A stretch of DNA of 64,000 bases from positions 2,033,001 to 2,097,000 of the forward strand of contig BSDZ01000004.1 of NCBI GenBank assembly GCA_030268105.1, written 5' to 3'. Each line of letters starts with the position of its first letter. Position 1 is the first letter of the stretch. The notes under the pieces are model-generated. The model was not told where the DNA came from, did no database searches, and saw nothing but the letters and a program-made list of their open reading frames with translations. This stretch comes from Volvox africanus (Eukaryota > Chlorophyta > Chlorophyceae > Chlamydomonadales > Volvocaceae). The position numbers and the translations under genes were made by a program. Shown here piece by piece: positions 1 through 11,244 of the stretch.

Positions 1-973
1 CACACTCAGATAGAGGGGGTCGAAAGCCTGGTTATCTGTGGGTTGCTAAAGGCAGCCATTTCCACAAACTACGCGCCTTATGAGATGATGGATGACCCAC
101 AATGCGGAAGCATGTTTGGCTGAAGACATAACGGGGATCTATCCGACGCTCGAGTCGCTGTGCAGATACCGGTGCTTACCTCGACAACATCAAGGCGACG
201 ACAAACGTTGTAAAAACGTAGCCACTGAAAGTACATTAATCAAATCATTTAAATTACATCAACAAAGGAAATATGGACAGAATACGTACTGGGCACAGTT
301 ACGGCAGTTGTGTAATATACGAACACCGTGTCCGCGGCAGCGAGGAGGAAACTGGTGGGCGATAGATTATACCCATTTCAGGCGAAACAATTCAGCGAAG
401 TTATTTCGAACATCCATGCAGAATCTGGACATATGTCAGCCTCATGATGCATACCGATGAGCGGCCTCTGGCCGTGAGCACATCAATGGCACACATTATG
501 TGAGAATTTTATATTTCATTAATATTTCTCCTAATCAAAATTGGATTTCGCCTTTAATGCTACAAAGTGATGATGGAGGTTGGCTTTGTCAGACATCCAG
601 AACTGCGGTTGAATACACCAATATCTTTGTACACACATTATGTGCTGTAAGAGGATTTGCTGCATGCACAGCAAGTTCTTGAAAATGAGGGGCGGGCGGA
701 AATCGTACAGTAATGCTGCATCTGTTGCAGGGAAAAGCCAAATTGCAGTGACAAATAATGAAGGGTTTATTATGGGAATGAATCCCACAGTTCAGTTCAT
801 TTAGCTGTCCAATACTTTTAGATGAAACTGATAAAAAAATAACTTCATTTTGTAACAGCGACTCGTGGGCGAACAAAGTAGCCAGAGCCCTGCTAAGGTT
901 TGGCAGTCGACGTGAAATTTTTCAAATCTTTGAATATTATTTGTGTTCTGTTTTTGCTTCACACAAGACCCTC
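1..973. other. Left-edge flank upstream of the arylsulfatase gene, no gene recognised
   Basis: This stretch is richer in A and T than the genes to its right. It carries only short ORFs with no recognisable motif. It should contain the 5' UTR and promoter of the arylsulfatase gene that starts at 974, but I could not pick out a TATA box or other element with confidence. The longest ORF here (92-460, +) has no domain and no convincing splice context, so I do not call it a gene. Confidence 0.4.
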
Positions 974-3900
974 ATGGCGCGCGATATATCTTTACACCTA
1001 GCCGCTTTGGCGCTGATAGCATTCGTTGCAGTATTAGGCCCCGGGGCTGAAGCTCAACGAAAGAAGGCGCCACCGCCAGTCAATCCACCTCCGCCGCCGC
1101 TGGTGCGTCGCAGACTGTCACCGCCCCAACCTCCCCCAGCCTCGCCCCCAGGGCCACGTCCTCCCAGCCCGTCTCTCCCGCCCAGTCCCCCTTCTCCTCC
1201 CAGCCCACCTCCCCCGGGCAGCCCACCTCCACCAAACCCACCTCCGCTGAATCCGCCTCCCCCGCCCAAAGCGACTCCCGTGAACAAGCCACCACCAAGC
1301 CCGCCTCCACCCAGCTCTCCCGCCGGGACTTCAGCGGCCCAGCCCAACTTCGTTCTGATCATGGCTGACGACCAGGACTACCTGCTGAACGCCACCCATC
1401 CCGCGTACATGCCCAAACTGCACAAATACATCGCCGACAAGGGCCTCCACCTGAACAACTTCATCGTCACCAGCTCACTGTGCTGCCCCTCCCGCGTCAG
1501 CCTCCTCACCGGACGATTCACCCACAACCACAATGTCACCAGCAATCAGGCACCCCAAGGTAAAGCGAGCGACGTAACCATAGTTTGCCGTGTGTCTGTG
1601 TGTCCACGCGGTTCAGATATCCGGTCTCGCGCCGCTCTTCCGGCTCCTCCGGCCATCGGGGTTTGCGCAACCACATGCGCCTTACTGCACCACCCCGACC
1701 TCCAGGCGGCTGATGAGGCACCTCCGCCGCCTGGTGCCGCGTGGCCCGTATGCATAGCACGATAAGGGCTATAGCTGCTCCGGTAGTGTGGCTGTCCGGG
1801 ATCTGCAGCTCCCTTGTCGCATCACACCCCACAAGCCACAAGCCTTGACGCAATTCCATCCATGTCGTAAGGCTCCTCGTATCGGAGCACGCAACCGGCG
1901 CAGAGCCGGTGCAGCTCAAGCGGCAGTGCGAAGGACACCGACACCGTGTTAGCCGCTGCGTTGCAACCAGAGGCTGAGGCCGCTGCCGGCGGTGATGACA
2001 CACACCTTCGCGAACGCCGGTGTGCAAATGTGACCAGGTGGATGGGGGCGGTTCAAGGCTCAGAATCTGGATGCGGACTGGCTGCCGCTTTGGCTGAAGC
2101 CGCTGGGATACAACACCTACTTCACGGGCAAGTTCATCAACCTGTTCGACGTGGTGAGGCTGGTGTGTGTGTGTGTGTGTGTATTGGGGCGAAGGGGAGG
2201 AGGTCTGGCCCAAACAAGGGGGGCGGTCTGGGTGTGACTATGGGCCGGGGGGGGGAGCGCGCAGATCTCACCTGCCTGCCACTACCTGCCTGCCTGGCTG
2301 GCAGGCCTGGGTGGGAGGGAGACGGGGGAAGGGAACGGGAGGCAGGGAAGGAGTAAGCGGTCGGCCTCACAGAGCGTTCGCGTATACTGTATATCATTTC
2401 ATCTCCGTACAGCGGCCCTGACCTCATCTCGCCATCTCGCAGTCGCTTGAGCCTGCACCGCGTAGCTTTCCCGTACTCCGCGCCTCCGCACCCAAGCAAC
2501 TGGAAGTGGGACCATGGGTCACCGCCTCCTCTCCTCCGCTGTCCCCGCATCACAATTCCTTGGTTGTTGACGCGCTGAGTTTTACCCGTCATAATCTTTG
2601 GGCTTAGGGGAGTGGGGGCTTCAGGGGCTATGTGTCGTGACTGCGGTGTGATTTGTTGCAAACCACCACCGGCCCCTTGCTGCTGCTGTTGCTGCACGCT
2701 CTATCCCCTCTCTGTGTCCCCCTCTCTGTGTCCCCTCGTAGCTGCCCGGCGATATCAAGAACTGCCCCAAGGGCTGGGATATGTTCGATCCGCTAACGGA
2801 CAAGAGCGTGTACGACTACATCAACTATGACTTTACTCCACAGGTGCGTTGCCGCAACGCAGCACAGCACAGCACAGCATAGCACAGCATAGCACAGCAC
2901 AGGTTGATGTCAAAACCCTGGCGCTGAATTGCGGAATCTGAAGAAAGACTGACCGGACGTATGCGCTCACATCAGCCGATGCGATGAGGTATCCAGCCAA
3001 GCTGGAGGTCATTCGTACAGTATGGGCCGCAAACGATCGTTATCAAGCTGCGGCAGTCATCGTGGAGATTAGCCGTGAGGCGGCGCTCGCGGTGGGGAGG
3101 GGAGGTGGGGAGGCGCTCGCGGTGGGGAGGGGAGGTGGGGAGGCGCTCGCAGCGCAATCACACCTGCGGCTCCTGGCACAGAGGGCGGGACGGGAAGGGT
3201 TAATCGTCAATACGTACATGCGTGTATGTATACACCCAACCGGGTACCGTCTGGGTTTGGCCCCAAATTTCCCCCCGGCCCAGGCCCCATCCTTCCCAAC
3301 CTGGCCCGACTCGACCCCCGCCCAACCCTCGTCGCCATTCCATGCAGTGCGCGCGTCTGGACAGCTTCCGGAATGCCTATCAAACCGACACTATTTCGGA
3401 TCGCGCCCTGGGTTATATCGAGTACGCCGGGGGGGGGGGAGGGAGTCTCACTGACGAGGGAGATCATGAAAGTGCATATGGCATGTGTCGTGGTGGTTTT
3501 CCAAGCGGGTGCATCCACGTGCTTCCATGTGGGGTCCCCGCTCCGACGACAGCAAAAGTCTCAGAACAAATAACCGCTCCGCCTCCCCCCCCGTCCTCGG
3601 AGCGGCCGAATTGCGGACCCCGGGTTTCCCTGCGCCTCTTCCGACCCGCTGCCAACCCGCCGCCAACCCGCCGCCAACCCGCCGTCAACTCGGATTACCA
3701 ACTTGCACACACACACCTCACTCACTCCCCGGCCCCCGGCCCCTACCGTGTGCTGCGCAGTGATGCGGTGGCGAAGGGCAAACCCTTCTACCTGCAGATC
3801 AACCCCGCAGCTTGCCACACCGCCTGTCCCAAGGGCGCCGAGGAGGGCGGCTCGTGTGTGCCGCCCGTGCCGAACCCCAAATACGCGGGGAGGTTCTCGA

Positions 3901-6815
3901 GCGTCTCAGTGCCCAGGGTGAGGCATTCGGGGTATTCGCTTGCGCGTGTGGTTACACCTTTGTGTATATATGCCTACACGGGTATGCCCTCGGGATGGGG
4001 ATGGGGATGGGGATGGGGAAGGGGCGGGAAATCCCAGTCTGTGCGGCCCACCTGGGTCCACCCACAGCTCTCACTCTTTGGCCGACTTCTTCAGCGACTG
4101 CCGAATCTTAAGCTTGCAGGCTTTTAAGGCGCTGTTGACCTCGCTCTCTTCCTTGACGCGATATGAGACTCAAAACAACTGCTGCTGCTTCACAGATCAA
4201 CTCCAGGTCCCCGGCATGGGGGGGGGGAATGATGGTTAATGCCCATTGACTGCCCCAACTGCCCTAACGAATCAAAATGACCCCCAACTGCCCGAACCTC
4301 CCACCCACACCCGCAGCTGTCCAACTGGAACATGTTCTTGTCCAATGTCCTCAACATCGGACCGGACGGCAGCACCAACCCCACCGGCATCGACCGGCAC
4401 TACCAGAAGCGGTTGGAAACAATGCTATCAGTTGATGATCTCATCGAGAACGTTGGTGAGGTGGTTACGACCGTTGGAGGGTAGTTCTCAGGCCGGTAAA
4501 TACCGTTAATTCGCGGCTTTGGTTGCGTCCTCCTGACCCGCACCATCCGGCGCTGCCATCCCTTGTTTTCTCGGCGAGTCCTTCCCGGAAGCATGTGAAG
4601 CGTTTGCATGTAGGGAGTAACTACGGATGCGGTCTTCCCAATGGCCACAGAATCGATGTGGTAAAGAAATCTGTTTGTCTCCTGCTCCTGCGCCCCTGTG
4701 TATTCCTTTGTTGTGACTCCCCCCGGCTGCGCTCTGTCGAAGCATTATCGTAGCATTGTCGTAGCATTGTCGTAGCTCTGTAGTAACTCTGTAGTAGCAT
4801 TGTCGTAGCTCTGTCGTAGCTCTGTAGTAGCTCTGTAGTAGCTCTGTAGTAGCTCTGTAGTAGCTCTGTAGTAGCTCTGTAGTAGCTCTGTAGTAGCTCT
4901 GTAGTAGCTCTGTAGTAGCTCCGTAGTAGCATTGTCGTAGCTCACTCGCTGTGATGCAGCCCAGAATCAAGCCCGCCATCCCTTCTCGTCCGTGACCCTC
5001 CGCCGACAGTGACGAAGCTAGAGCAGAAGGGTGTGCTGGACAACACGTACGTCATCTACGTATCCGACAACGGCTACCACCTAGGGAACCACGGATTGCC
5101 GAAGGTAGAGCAGACGCGCTGGGGCGAGGGCGGGGGGCAGGGAAAGGGGAAGGGGAAGGAAGGGGGAGGGGAAGGGGAAGGGTTCCACGTCATCCACCGC
5201 TTTTTCTTCCGCCAATTTTTTATCGGTTGAGATCCGCTCCTCTGTCACCGTATTCCAGTAAATCGAATTCTGTTCCTTCCACGTCACAGGGCAAGACGCT
5301 GCCGTACGAGGAGGATATCCGCGTGCCCTTCTACATGCGTGGACCGGGGGTGCCTAGCGGTGTCGTACATCCGTACATGGCAACGATGGTCGATCTTACC
5401 TCAACACTGATCGCATTGGGTGGCGGTTCGCCGCCCAACCGCCTTGATGGCATTCCGCTGCCCCTGGATCGAATCGCGCAAGCCACTTCTGCTCCGAAGA
5501 CCTCATTGCCCTCGAATTCCAAGGTGCCCACCAGCAACGGCACACTCAGGCAAATGTAAGCTGCACGTGCCGTACTGTGTCACACTGCTCGTACCGGGTT
5601 TGTGACTTTCCCGTACTGTGTCGTACTGGTTTGATATTGCATTTATGATTATGATGTGCTGTTTTGTCGTATTTGGCTTGAAACCGGGGTTTCAGGTTAC
5701 GTGCCTGGGTAATGAGCGCGGGTTCGTTGGAGGGCTGTCCGAGAAGGACACTGCGAGGGACCTCACCTACGGTTGGGGTTGTGGCGCGAAGAGGATATCG
5801 TCCAAACAAACAAACACCCTCGGACCATTCCGGTTGGAGCCGTTGGTGCAAACGCGCTACTGCTGCGCGGGGGGTTTCTCGCGGCGGACGCAATCAGGTT
5901 GTAGTGCTGCACGCAGGGTTTGGGCAGCTGTCGCCACAACTCATATACATACACACATCCATACACATACACACATACACACACACATACACACACACAC
6001 ACGCATAAGCACACATACACACATACACATACCCTCTCTCTCTGTTTCCTTCTCTCTCTGAGATGTCCTGGTGCGCTACTGCCGCGCGTAGGCTGCCCGT
6101 GGAGATGTGGATCAACGCATTGGCCAAGGACCTGGACAAAAAGGATTACCGCTCAGTGCGCATCTGCACCAACTTCACCCTGTCGAGTGACGGCCGTACG
6201 GAGACTTGCTGGAAGTACACCATCTGGTGCGTCTGGCCAACCACCACCAACTTCAAGGAGCTCTTCGATTTGGGCGCTGACCCCGGCGAAATCACGAACC
6301 TCATCTCTCTGGCGAATGGGGACGTCAACTACAAGCGCCTGGTGAACCGCCTGGATGCGCTGTTGCAGGTTCGTGCATGTGCATGTGCATGACCACCTGC
6401 TGCACCCCGAGTGCAAACTCCACCGTTTCCACGAAATCCCCAAGTGTCCTCCATCGATGAGGACAGACTGAACAGAACATATGGACAATAGATACTGTCA
6501 TATAACATAGTACGGTTCTTGTGTCGTATTTGTCGTACAGAATCGCACAGAATCGCCAACACCTAACACCACGCTCTGTGTCCGCAGGTGATGGGTTACT
6601 GTACGGGCGATACCTGTCGGAGGCCGTGGCTGAAGATCCATCCCGGTGGGGAGGTGGACAGCTTTGAGCAGGCGATGAGCCCGGTGTACGACGGGAAGTA
6701 CGAGGCCTACACGAAGTTTGCATGGAGGTCTTGTCAACAATACTACGATCCGGTAAACAACGAGTTTGCGGACCGCAGCCTTGGCGGCCTCAGCCGGTGG
6801 ACGTCGTCAGGGTAA
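974..6815 (+). CDS. ARS: Arylsulfatase with secretion signal and proline-rich N-terminal stalk
   Basis: This gene encodes a 679-residue sulfatase that should hydrolyse sulfate esters outside the cell. Exons: 974-1559, 2038-2153, 2742-2843, 3348-3421, 3761-3917, 4317-4455, 5010-5104, 5290-5555, 6092-6368, 6588-6815. All phases join. The ATG at 974 opens a signal peptide (about residues 1-27). Residues 32-115 are a hydroxyproline-rich-type stalk of SPP and PPPP runs, as in volvocine wall proteins. The sulfatase domain starts at PNFVLIMADDQD, with metal-binding aspartates at 132-133. The formylglycine site is SSLCCPSR, with the modified cysteine expected at residue 170. Exons 7-8 give SDNGYHLGNHGLPKGKTL and YEEDIRVPFYMRGPG, typical of algal and animal arylsulfatases. 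Length is close to the roughly 650 residues known for Chlamydomonas ARS proteins. Those are induced by sulfur starvation; whether this copy is cannot be seen here. The exon 4-5 join (...YI/DDAVAKGK...) was chosen by phase and homology. Confidence 0.93.
2161..2182. repeat. (TG)n microsatellite in arylsulfatase intron 2
   Basis: A short TG dinucleotide run follows the donor of exon 2 (GTGAGG at 2154). It lies wholly in the intron and explains several shadow ORFs. Confidence 0.8.
2861..2902. repeat. CAGCA/TAGCA pentamer run in arylsulfatase intron 3
   Basis: About eight imperfect copies of a 5-bp unit (AGCAC/AGCAT) start just after the donor at 2844. A related CATAG/CATGG run occurs at about 37835-37885. 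Confidence 0.7.
3078..3148. repeat. Two-copy 30-bp G-rich tandem duplication, arylsulfatase intron 3
   Basis: A unit of about 30 bp beginning GGCGCTCGCGGTGGGGAGG occurs twice in tandem, followed by a partial third start. It is intronic. Confidence 0.7.
4741..4943. repeat. 11-bp minisatellite in arylsulfatase intron 6
   Basis: About 18 copies of an 11-bp unit (TAGCTCTGTAG, with ATTGTC variants toward the ends) fill the intron between exon 6 (ends 4455) and exon 7 (starts 5010). The central copies are nearly perfect and the flanking ones are degenerate. Because 11 is not a multiple of 3, the array reads through in several minus-strand frames and creates false ORFs. Confidence 0.9.
5938..6035. 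repeat. CA-rich microsatellite in arylsulfatase intron 8
   Basis: ACACAT/ACAC repeats are followed by a pyrimidine tract (CTCTCTCTCTG), upstream of the acceptor at 6090-6091. The reading phase rules out a coding role. Confidence 0.8.
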
Positions 6816-7047
6816 TGTGAGCAGAAGAGGGGCGCCGAGGGGTGTGGGAGGGAGTGAGGGAGGGGGAGTGAGGGAGGGACGAGGGCGCTGTGCTACGGAG
6901 CTTCCACCGAGGGGTAGGGGGTGGGGAGTGGGGATATGAGGGTGTCACATTTGGATAGGTAAGCACGGGAGGGTGCTGAGGGTGCTGGAGGTGAACGTAC
7001 TGCGGAATTCACCCGGTTGGGTTGAGTTCGCATCAGATCAGGGGACA

Positions 7048-7052
7048 TGTAA
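7048..7052 (+). terminator. Putative poly(A) signal TGTAA of the arylsulfatase gene
   Basis: TGTAA is the usual polyadenylation signal in volvocine nuclear genes. This one lies about 230 bases past the arylsulfatase stop codon, a normal 3' UTR length. The cleavage site is not visible. Confidence 0.55.
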
Positions 7053-8194
7053 GCCGCGGCGGCAAGTAATGGCGACAATGGCAGGCTTATATGGAATGCT
7101 GCTATCGCGCAGCCCTTAGCGGTCTGGAGGATCTGGGGAATATGGCGGAGAGAGCATAGTGCGGCTTGGATTTCAGAGGCGAGCTTAGTCGGGGGGCGGT
7201 TGCCTGCCCTTCCGTGCGTGCGTTTTGGCTTGCTGCCAACTTCTCAACTAGTCGATTGCCAGGTGTGCGCGTATGTGGTTACATCTGTTTTAGCGCCGCG
7301 CTGTTTGCCTTCTTGTCTTGCTTATGTCGTTTCATGTGAGCTACTTTTGCCGAGTATTATTGTGTTCTAAGAAAGCCGGTTGTCAGCAGAGTCTATTAAC
7401 TCCATGTCAACGGACGCTCCCGGGGATAGGGTGAGGGGGAAAAGGTAACATACGGTGACGAGCTCGAAGCGAATAGAGCGACGGGAAACGAAGAACCTTA
7501 CCAGCGAGATGACCCAACGGCCAGCTTCCTTCTTTCCTGGCTTGCGGCCTAACTAGCAAGCCCGGGCCCTGGGCTCAGCCGACTGCGTCAGATCCCCCAT
7601 GCGACCCTCAGGGTTGCACACCCGGCCGGCGCCCGACGGCCCTTCCTATTTGTACCCACCATCGATATCTTACTTCACGCCGACTGAGTTCGATGGATGA
7701 TGACGGCACATTGATTGGTTGTTTGAACCTAGGGATGCTGCGGGCTTGTAGCTTGGCGTATCGCAACCATGGGGACGAACAGCCACGTTCTCCTCCCCCC
7801 TGTTGGTCCATTCTGGCAACCCCTTCGGCCGCATGCTCTTTGAATCGGCTAATTTGAAGCGGCAACGAGGCAAGGAACGTATATTCTTTATTTTCCTTCA
7901 TCTCACTGAACAGGAGGATGGATCTATTGGATCCTGCCAAATTGTTGCGGGAGTGTGCGTGTGTTTTGCATGGCGCTGCCGTGCACCCGCATCTGCCCAT
8001 CGTCGTCCTTGTCATCTTCCGGCAGATGCCGCCGGCGAATGTCACAACACGCTGTCGGCCACGAGTAAACAAGCGAGGCATGAGGCACGGCGAAAGTCGA
8101 GAGGTTTTTTGACCAGAGGGGGGGGGTTGTCGCATGGCTGGAAGAGGGGCGTCGTTGAGGAAATTGGAAGATATCTGGGTAATGCGGATTCATT
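7053..8194. other. Intergenic stretch, no gene seen
   Basis: Several ORFs of 60-175 codons cross this stretch on both strands, but none shows a domain or a plausible start and splice context. The right part may hold the promoter of the small ORF at 8195. Confidence 0.4.
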
Positions 8195-8332
8195 ATGGCT
8201 TCGGCAGACGAAGGTGACGGTTTCGTGGTGGAACTGCCGGAATACCAAAGCCGGGAGCGTGACAAGGGAGCGGCTGCTAGCGCAAGACGCATGAGGGTTG
8301 TGGGCACAGCTCTGCCCTCCTTTGGCTTTTGA
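8195..8332 (+). CDS. Possible small gene or first exon, unrecognised
   Basis: An ATG at 8195 opens a 45-codon frame beginning MASADEGDGFVVELPEY and running on through charged sequence (QSRERDKG) to a TGA at 8330-8332. The composition looks coding and the start is cleanly placed. It may be a first exon: a GT after ATG AGG (about 8297) could join in phase to an acceptor CTAGCAG at about 8398. That would add about 34 residues (LECLPVTEWIVGDEYV...) before an in-frame TAG near 8500. I do not recognise the family. Transcript evidence would decide whether it is one exon, two, or neither. Confidence 0.4.
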   Translation: MASADEGDGFVVELPEYQSRERDKGAAASARRMRVVGTALPSFGF

Positions 8333-9399
8333 CTCTTCCGCTTTCTAGACCGTCCGTCCCCTGGCGGCCTTCTGCGGCTTCGTCTCGTTCTAGCAGCTGG
8401 AGTGCTTACCTGTGACAGAGTGGATCGTGGGGGATGAATATGTTGCCACGCGTGACGGCAACTTAGGTTGGACAGCTTGGCGAATAGCGGCGACGTAGCA
8501 ATTGGGGGTAGATGTATTTGGAGCAAGCAGCCGCGGGTTTCTAATGTGGGAGTAAGGGTGACAGAAACACACACATGCACCCAAAGCCCCCCCGTCCATT
8601 GGCTCCGTCCTGGTTCTAGCGATCTCGCATTATAGATCTTCCTGCATGTTGTTAGTTTCTGTGTAGTCCATTATAGCATGTGAACACAACGTATACTCTT
8701 CGGTCGCCATTAGCTCGTCCCACATAGATGTGACCGGCGGAGGGTTCCGCACCCGGATGATGAGGATGATGAGGATAACTTTAGTATCTTGGGTATTTCA
8801 AAGCATTGCCCGGTCGAGCGCTGGACGTGTCTCGTGACGCCTTGAACCAATATTCTTGCGTGACATCCAACGGTGTATGGGCCCTGGCTGGCTGTGGCTC
8901 TGCTCTCTAGCTTTGCAGGGAGGATTCACTAGAAGCTAGGCTGTGCATGAGTATATAGAGGCACGGAGCTTGCTTACCTGACTACGGGTCCGATACTAAG
9001 AGAAGAGATGAGGACCGCAATGAGGGCCGCCTTCCCGAAACTGCTTCACACCGGGGATACGCGCGGGAGTTACACATGCATACACCGTCCTAGCAGCCGC
9101 AGCCACATCATACGTGCACACATCATGTACTCGACACCTTGTGCTTCCTTGTCCTCTGGCCTTGCAGCCCTCCCACGAGTGTACCAGTCAGGATCACTGG
9201 AAGCAACCGTCCACGCCCCTCCACCCCGGCAGATTCGTCCAATCTGCGTTGATAAGCAGTGTCGCATAAACCATCATATAGCTCAGATCGCGCTTCCCGG
9301 CAATGCACAACTCCGGGCAGTCAGGGGCAGCTTGACTGGTGAAGCCCTGTTTTCACACGTACGAACTACACGTACAAAAATCACTTGTGCCAACCAGCA
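8333..9399. other. Stretch without a clear gene
   Basis: Apart from the possible second exon near 8398-8500 of the small ORF, I see no supported feature. A plus-strand ORF (ATG at 9008, to 9652) has no recognisable domain and overlaps a more coding-like minus-strand frame. Confidence 0.35.
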
Positions 9400-9915
9400 C
9401 TACCGTTTGCAGACGAAGCTTCCGATCGAGTTCAGCATCTGCGCATTATCCCAACCAAGCTGGATGTTTAACCGGAATGAAACTTTAAACACCTCCAACG
9501 AGGCCGGCAGTGCTGCAGTCGTGGGGCCGGCATCCAGCACAATTGCATCGACGCAGGGGCGGCCCCCCCCCCAGCTCTGTCCGCGCACCCGAGCATCTCG
9601 AATCAGACACTCGTCTGGATCGGTAGCCAATCCCAACGCCTCGTTCAACTGAGCTGAGTTGCTGGACTACTAACAAGTTGCATCATTCAGTGCATCATTG
9701 CCGTCCTGACCGTGAAGCTATCAGTGACCAAGCAGGCCCCACCTGTTAGGCTGGTCGTGTGCAACCTTAACCCAATCTAGCCTAACCTAACTAGTCAACG
9801 CCGCCACTGGGTAGGACGCCCATTTTTAGACGGCGGATCATCGAGCCTGATTTTGGCATCCGGCGCCCCGAGCGATATCGCAAAATCCGCATCCAGCAGA
9901 TTCCGCACACACTAA
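9400..9915 (-). CDS. Possible two terminal exons of an unrecognised minus-strand gene
   Basis: Two minus-strand segments look coding and join in phase. The first starts after a pyrimidine-rich acceptor (...TTTTAG, exon from 9915) and reads CVRNLLDADFAISLGAPD and on to ...GRPTQW. The second (about 9653-9400) reads ...LNEALGLATDPDECLIRD and on to ...NSIGSFVCKR, then stop. A donor near 9815 (CGG C/GTTGAC) and an acceptor near 9654 would link them. No upstream exon or ATG is secure: only about 250 bases separate this from the poly(A) region of the histidine phosphatase gene. The family is unrecognised. These could also be relics or chance frames. Confidence 0.28.
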
Positions 9916-10165
9916 AATGAAAGTATGAGGTCAGTATGAACCGATGCACCCAGCTCCTCCCGCGCATAAGCCCTTTCTAGCACATCATCCGAACGTGTAT
10001 GTGTCCCGTAGACAACTGTAACGTGTGTATGGGTGTACGCAGCACACGTTCTCCTGCCTCTACAAATGAAGTTTGGGAGTTCCCTGACAGACGGGACTGG
10101 AACCGAGAAAACTGCGACAAGCAAGCCCAGTTCAGGGCCCCGCGCATCGTATCGTTTGTCATTCA

Positions 10166-10170
10166 TTACA
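10166..10170 (-). terminator. Putative poly(A) signal TGTAA (minus) of the histidine phosphatase gene
   Basis: TTACA on the plus strand reads TGTAA on the coding strand. It lies about 117 bases past the stop codon of the gene at 10287-11244. Confidence 0.55.
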
Positions 10171-10286
10171 AAAACAGCTTCAAGTCCCCGTTATAGCCTT
10201 TCAACACCCCTCCTCACTTATTAGACTGCTCGTACGCAAACATATTTGACGGTAACAAACATGTATGGACCTCGGCTCCTGCCTGA

Positions 10287-11244
10287 TTAGACAGCCGGCA
10301 CCAGCACCTCAACGAGCTGCCATTGGACGCCTTCCTGCAGCACCTCCTTCCACGAGGTGCTGTAGCACTGCAATAGCGCCGCTGACGCTGTCTTGAGCTT
10401 CACAGCCGTGCCGCTGAACTGCGAAGCTGCCTCCTCCCATCCCTGGTGTAATTGAGTACGGCACGGGACGTGTGGGCCGTGCATACAGGCATGGAAATAT
10501 GGCTAGGAAATAAATTTTTTTCATGCTGATTATGGCATGAGGTGTCGTAGCGTATGGGCAGCCAAGGTGGATTGGGACAAGGAAGACATTTGTACTCAAG
10601 TTGGTAAGAACGGCGTTAGCGCAATACGGGCGCTTGCACAATATAGTATGTTCTCCAGCTGAGATCCGTTAAAGCATTTAGGACACCCATGTGCTGGCAA
10701 CCCGAAGCTGTCAGTTACATATGCAAGATGAGCTTACCTTGTTATGCCCAACGCACATAACCACTTTGTTTCGGACATCGTCAACCACCTCAAGCAAGCA
10801 TTCCATAATATGTTCGCGGGTTTGTCCGTCAAGAGCAGCGACTGTATATAGCGAACCATAGTAATGGGCGTCAACGACACCCAGCTCCTCCATCACTTCG
10901 CACATTTCGTCGAGCGTCTGTTTTGTCCTTTTGGAATTGCTGGCGAGCACGAGGTCGGGAGTCCATCCTTTGCCTTTAAGCATGTGTGCAACCTGAGATG
11001 CCTCCTTTCGCCCGGTCTCGCTAATCTGCCGATCATGGTCTCGCACACCAGAGTTTTGGTCGCTGTCCGCATGCCGCAACAGAATAAGACGACGAAGTTT
11101 TTTTCCTTCAAATGGTGCACCGTATGAAGTTGTCTGTTGCAGAGGCGGGGCAGACGCAGAAGCTACGCGGGGGACGAGCCTGTTTGTTCCTTTCACAAGC
11201 AAGGCGTGTGGTGGTTTGCGGATAAATCCTGGACAAGACCTCAT
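10287..11244 (-). CDS. SixA-type phosphohistidine phosphatase (histidine phosphatase superfamily), likely organelle-targeted
   Basis: This two-exon gene (11244-10738 and 10442-10287) encodes 220 residues. The ATG at 11244 is preferred over an in-frame TTG just upstream. After an N-terminal extension of about 45 residues rich in Arg, Ser and Pro, which resembles a plastid or mitochondrial transit peptide, the domain begins LILLRHAD. The RHA motif holds the phospho-accepting histidine (about residue 58). Further SixA landmarks follow: ISETGRKEA, PDLVLASNSKRTKQT and the second active-site histidine in VMCVGHNK, which is the last codon before a GTAAGC donor. Exon 2 (GWEEAASQFSG...) ends in WQLVEVLVPAV, like the usual SixA C-terminus. 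SixA removes phosphate from histidine of phosphorelay proteins in bacteria; the substrate of eukaryotic relatives is not known to me. Confidence 0.85.

Noticed and set aside
1054..1362. Minus-strand Gly-rich ORF
   Set aside because: It is the antisense shadow of the proline-rich stalk of the arylsulfatase.
4741..4943. CRISPR-like array
   Set aside because: The repeats are contiguous 11-mers with no spacers, in a eukaryotic intron.
9008..9652. Plus-strand ORF of 214 codons starting ATG
   Set aside because: There are no domains, the composition is scattered, and the minus-strand frame under its right half looks more coding.
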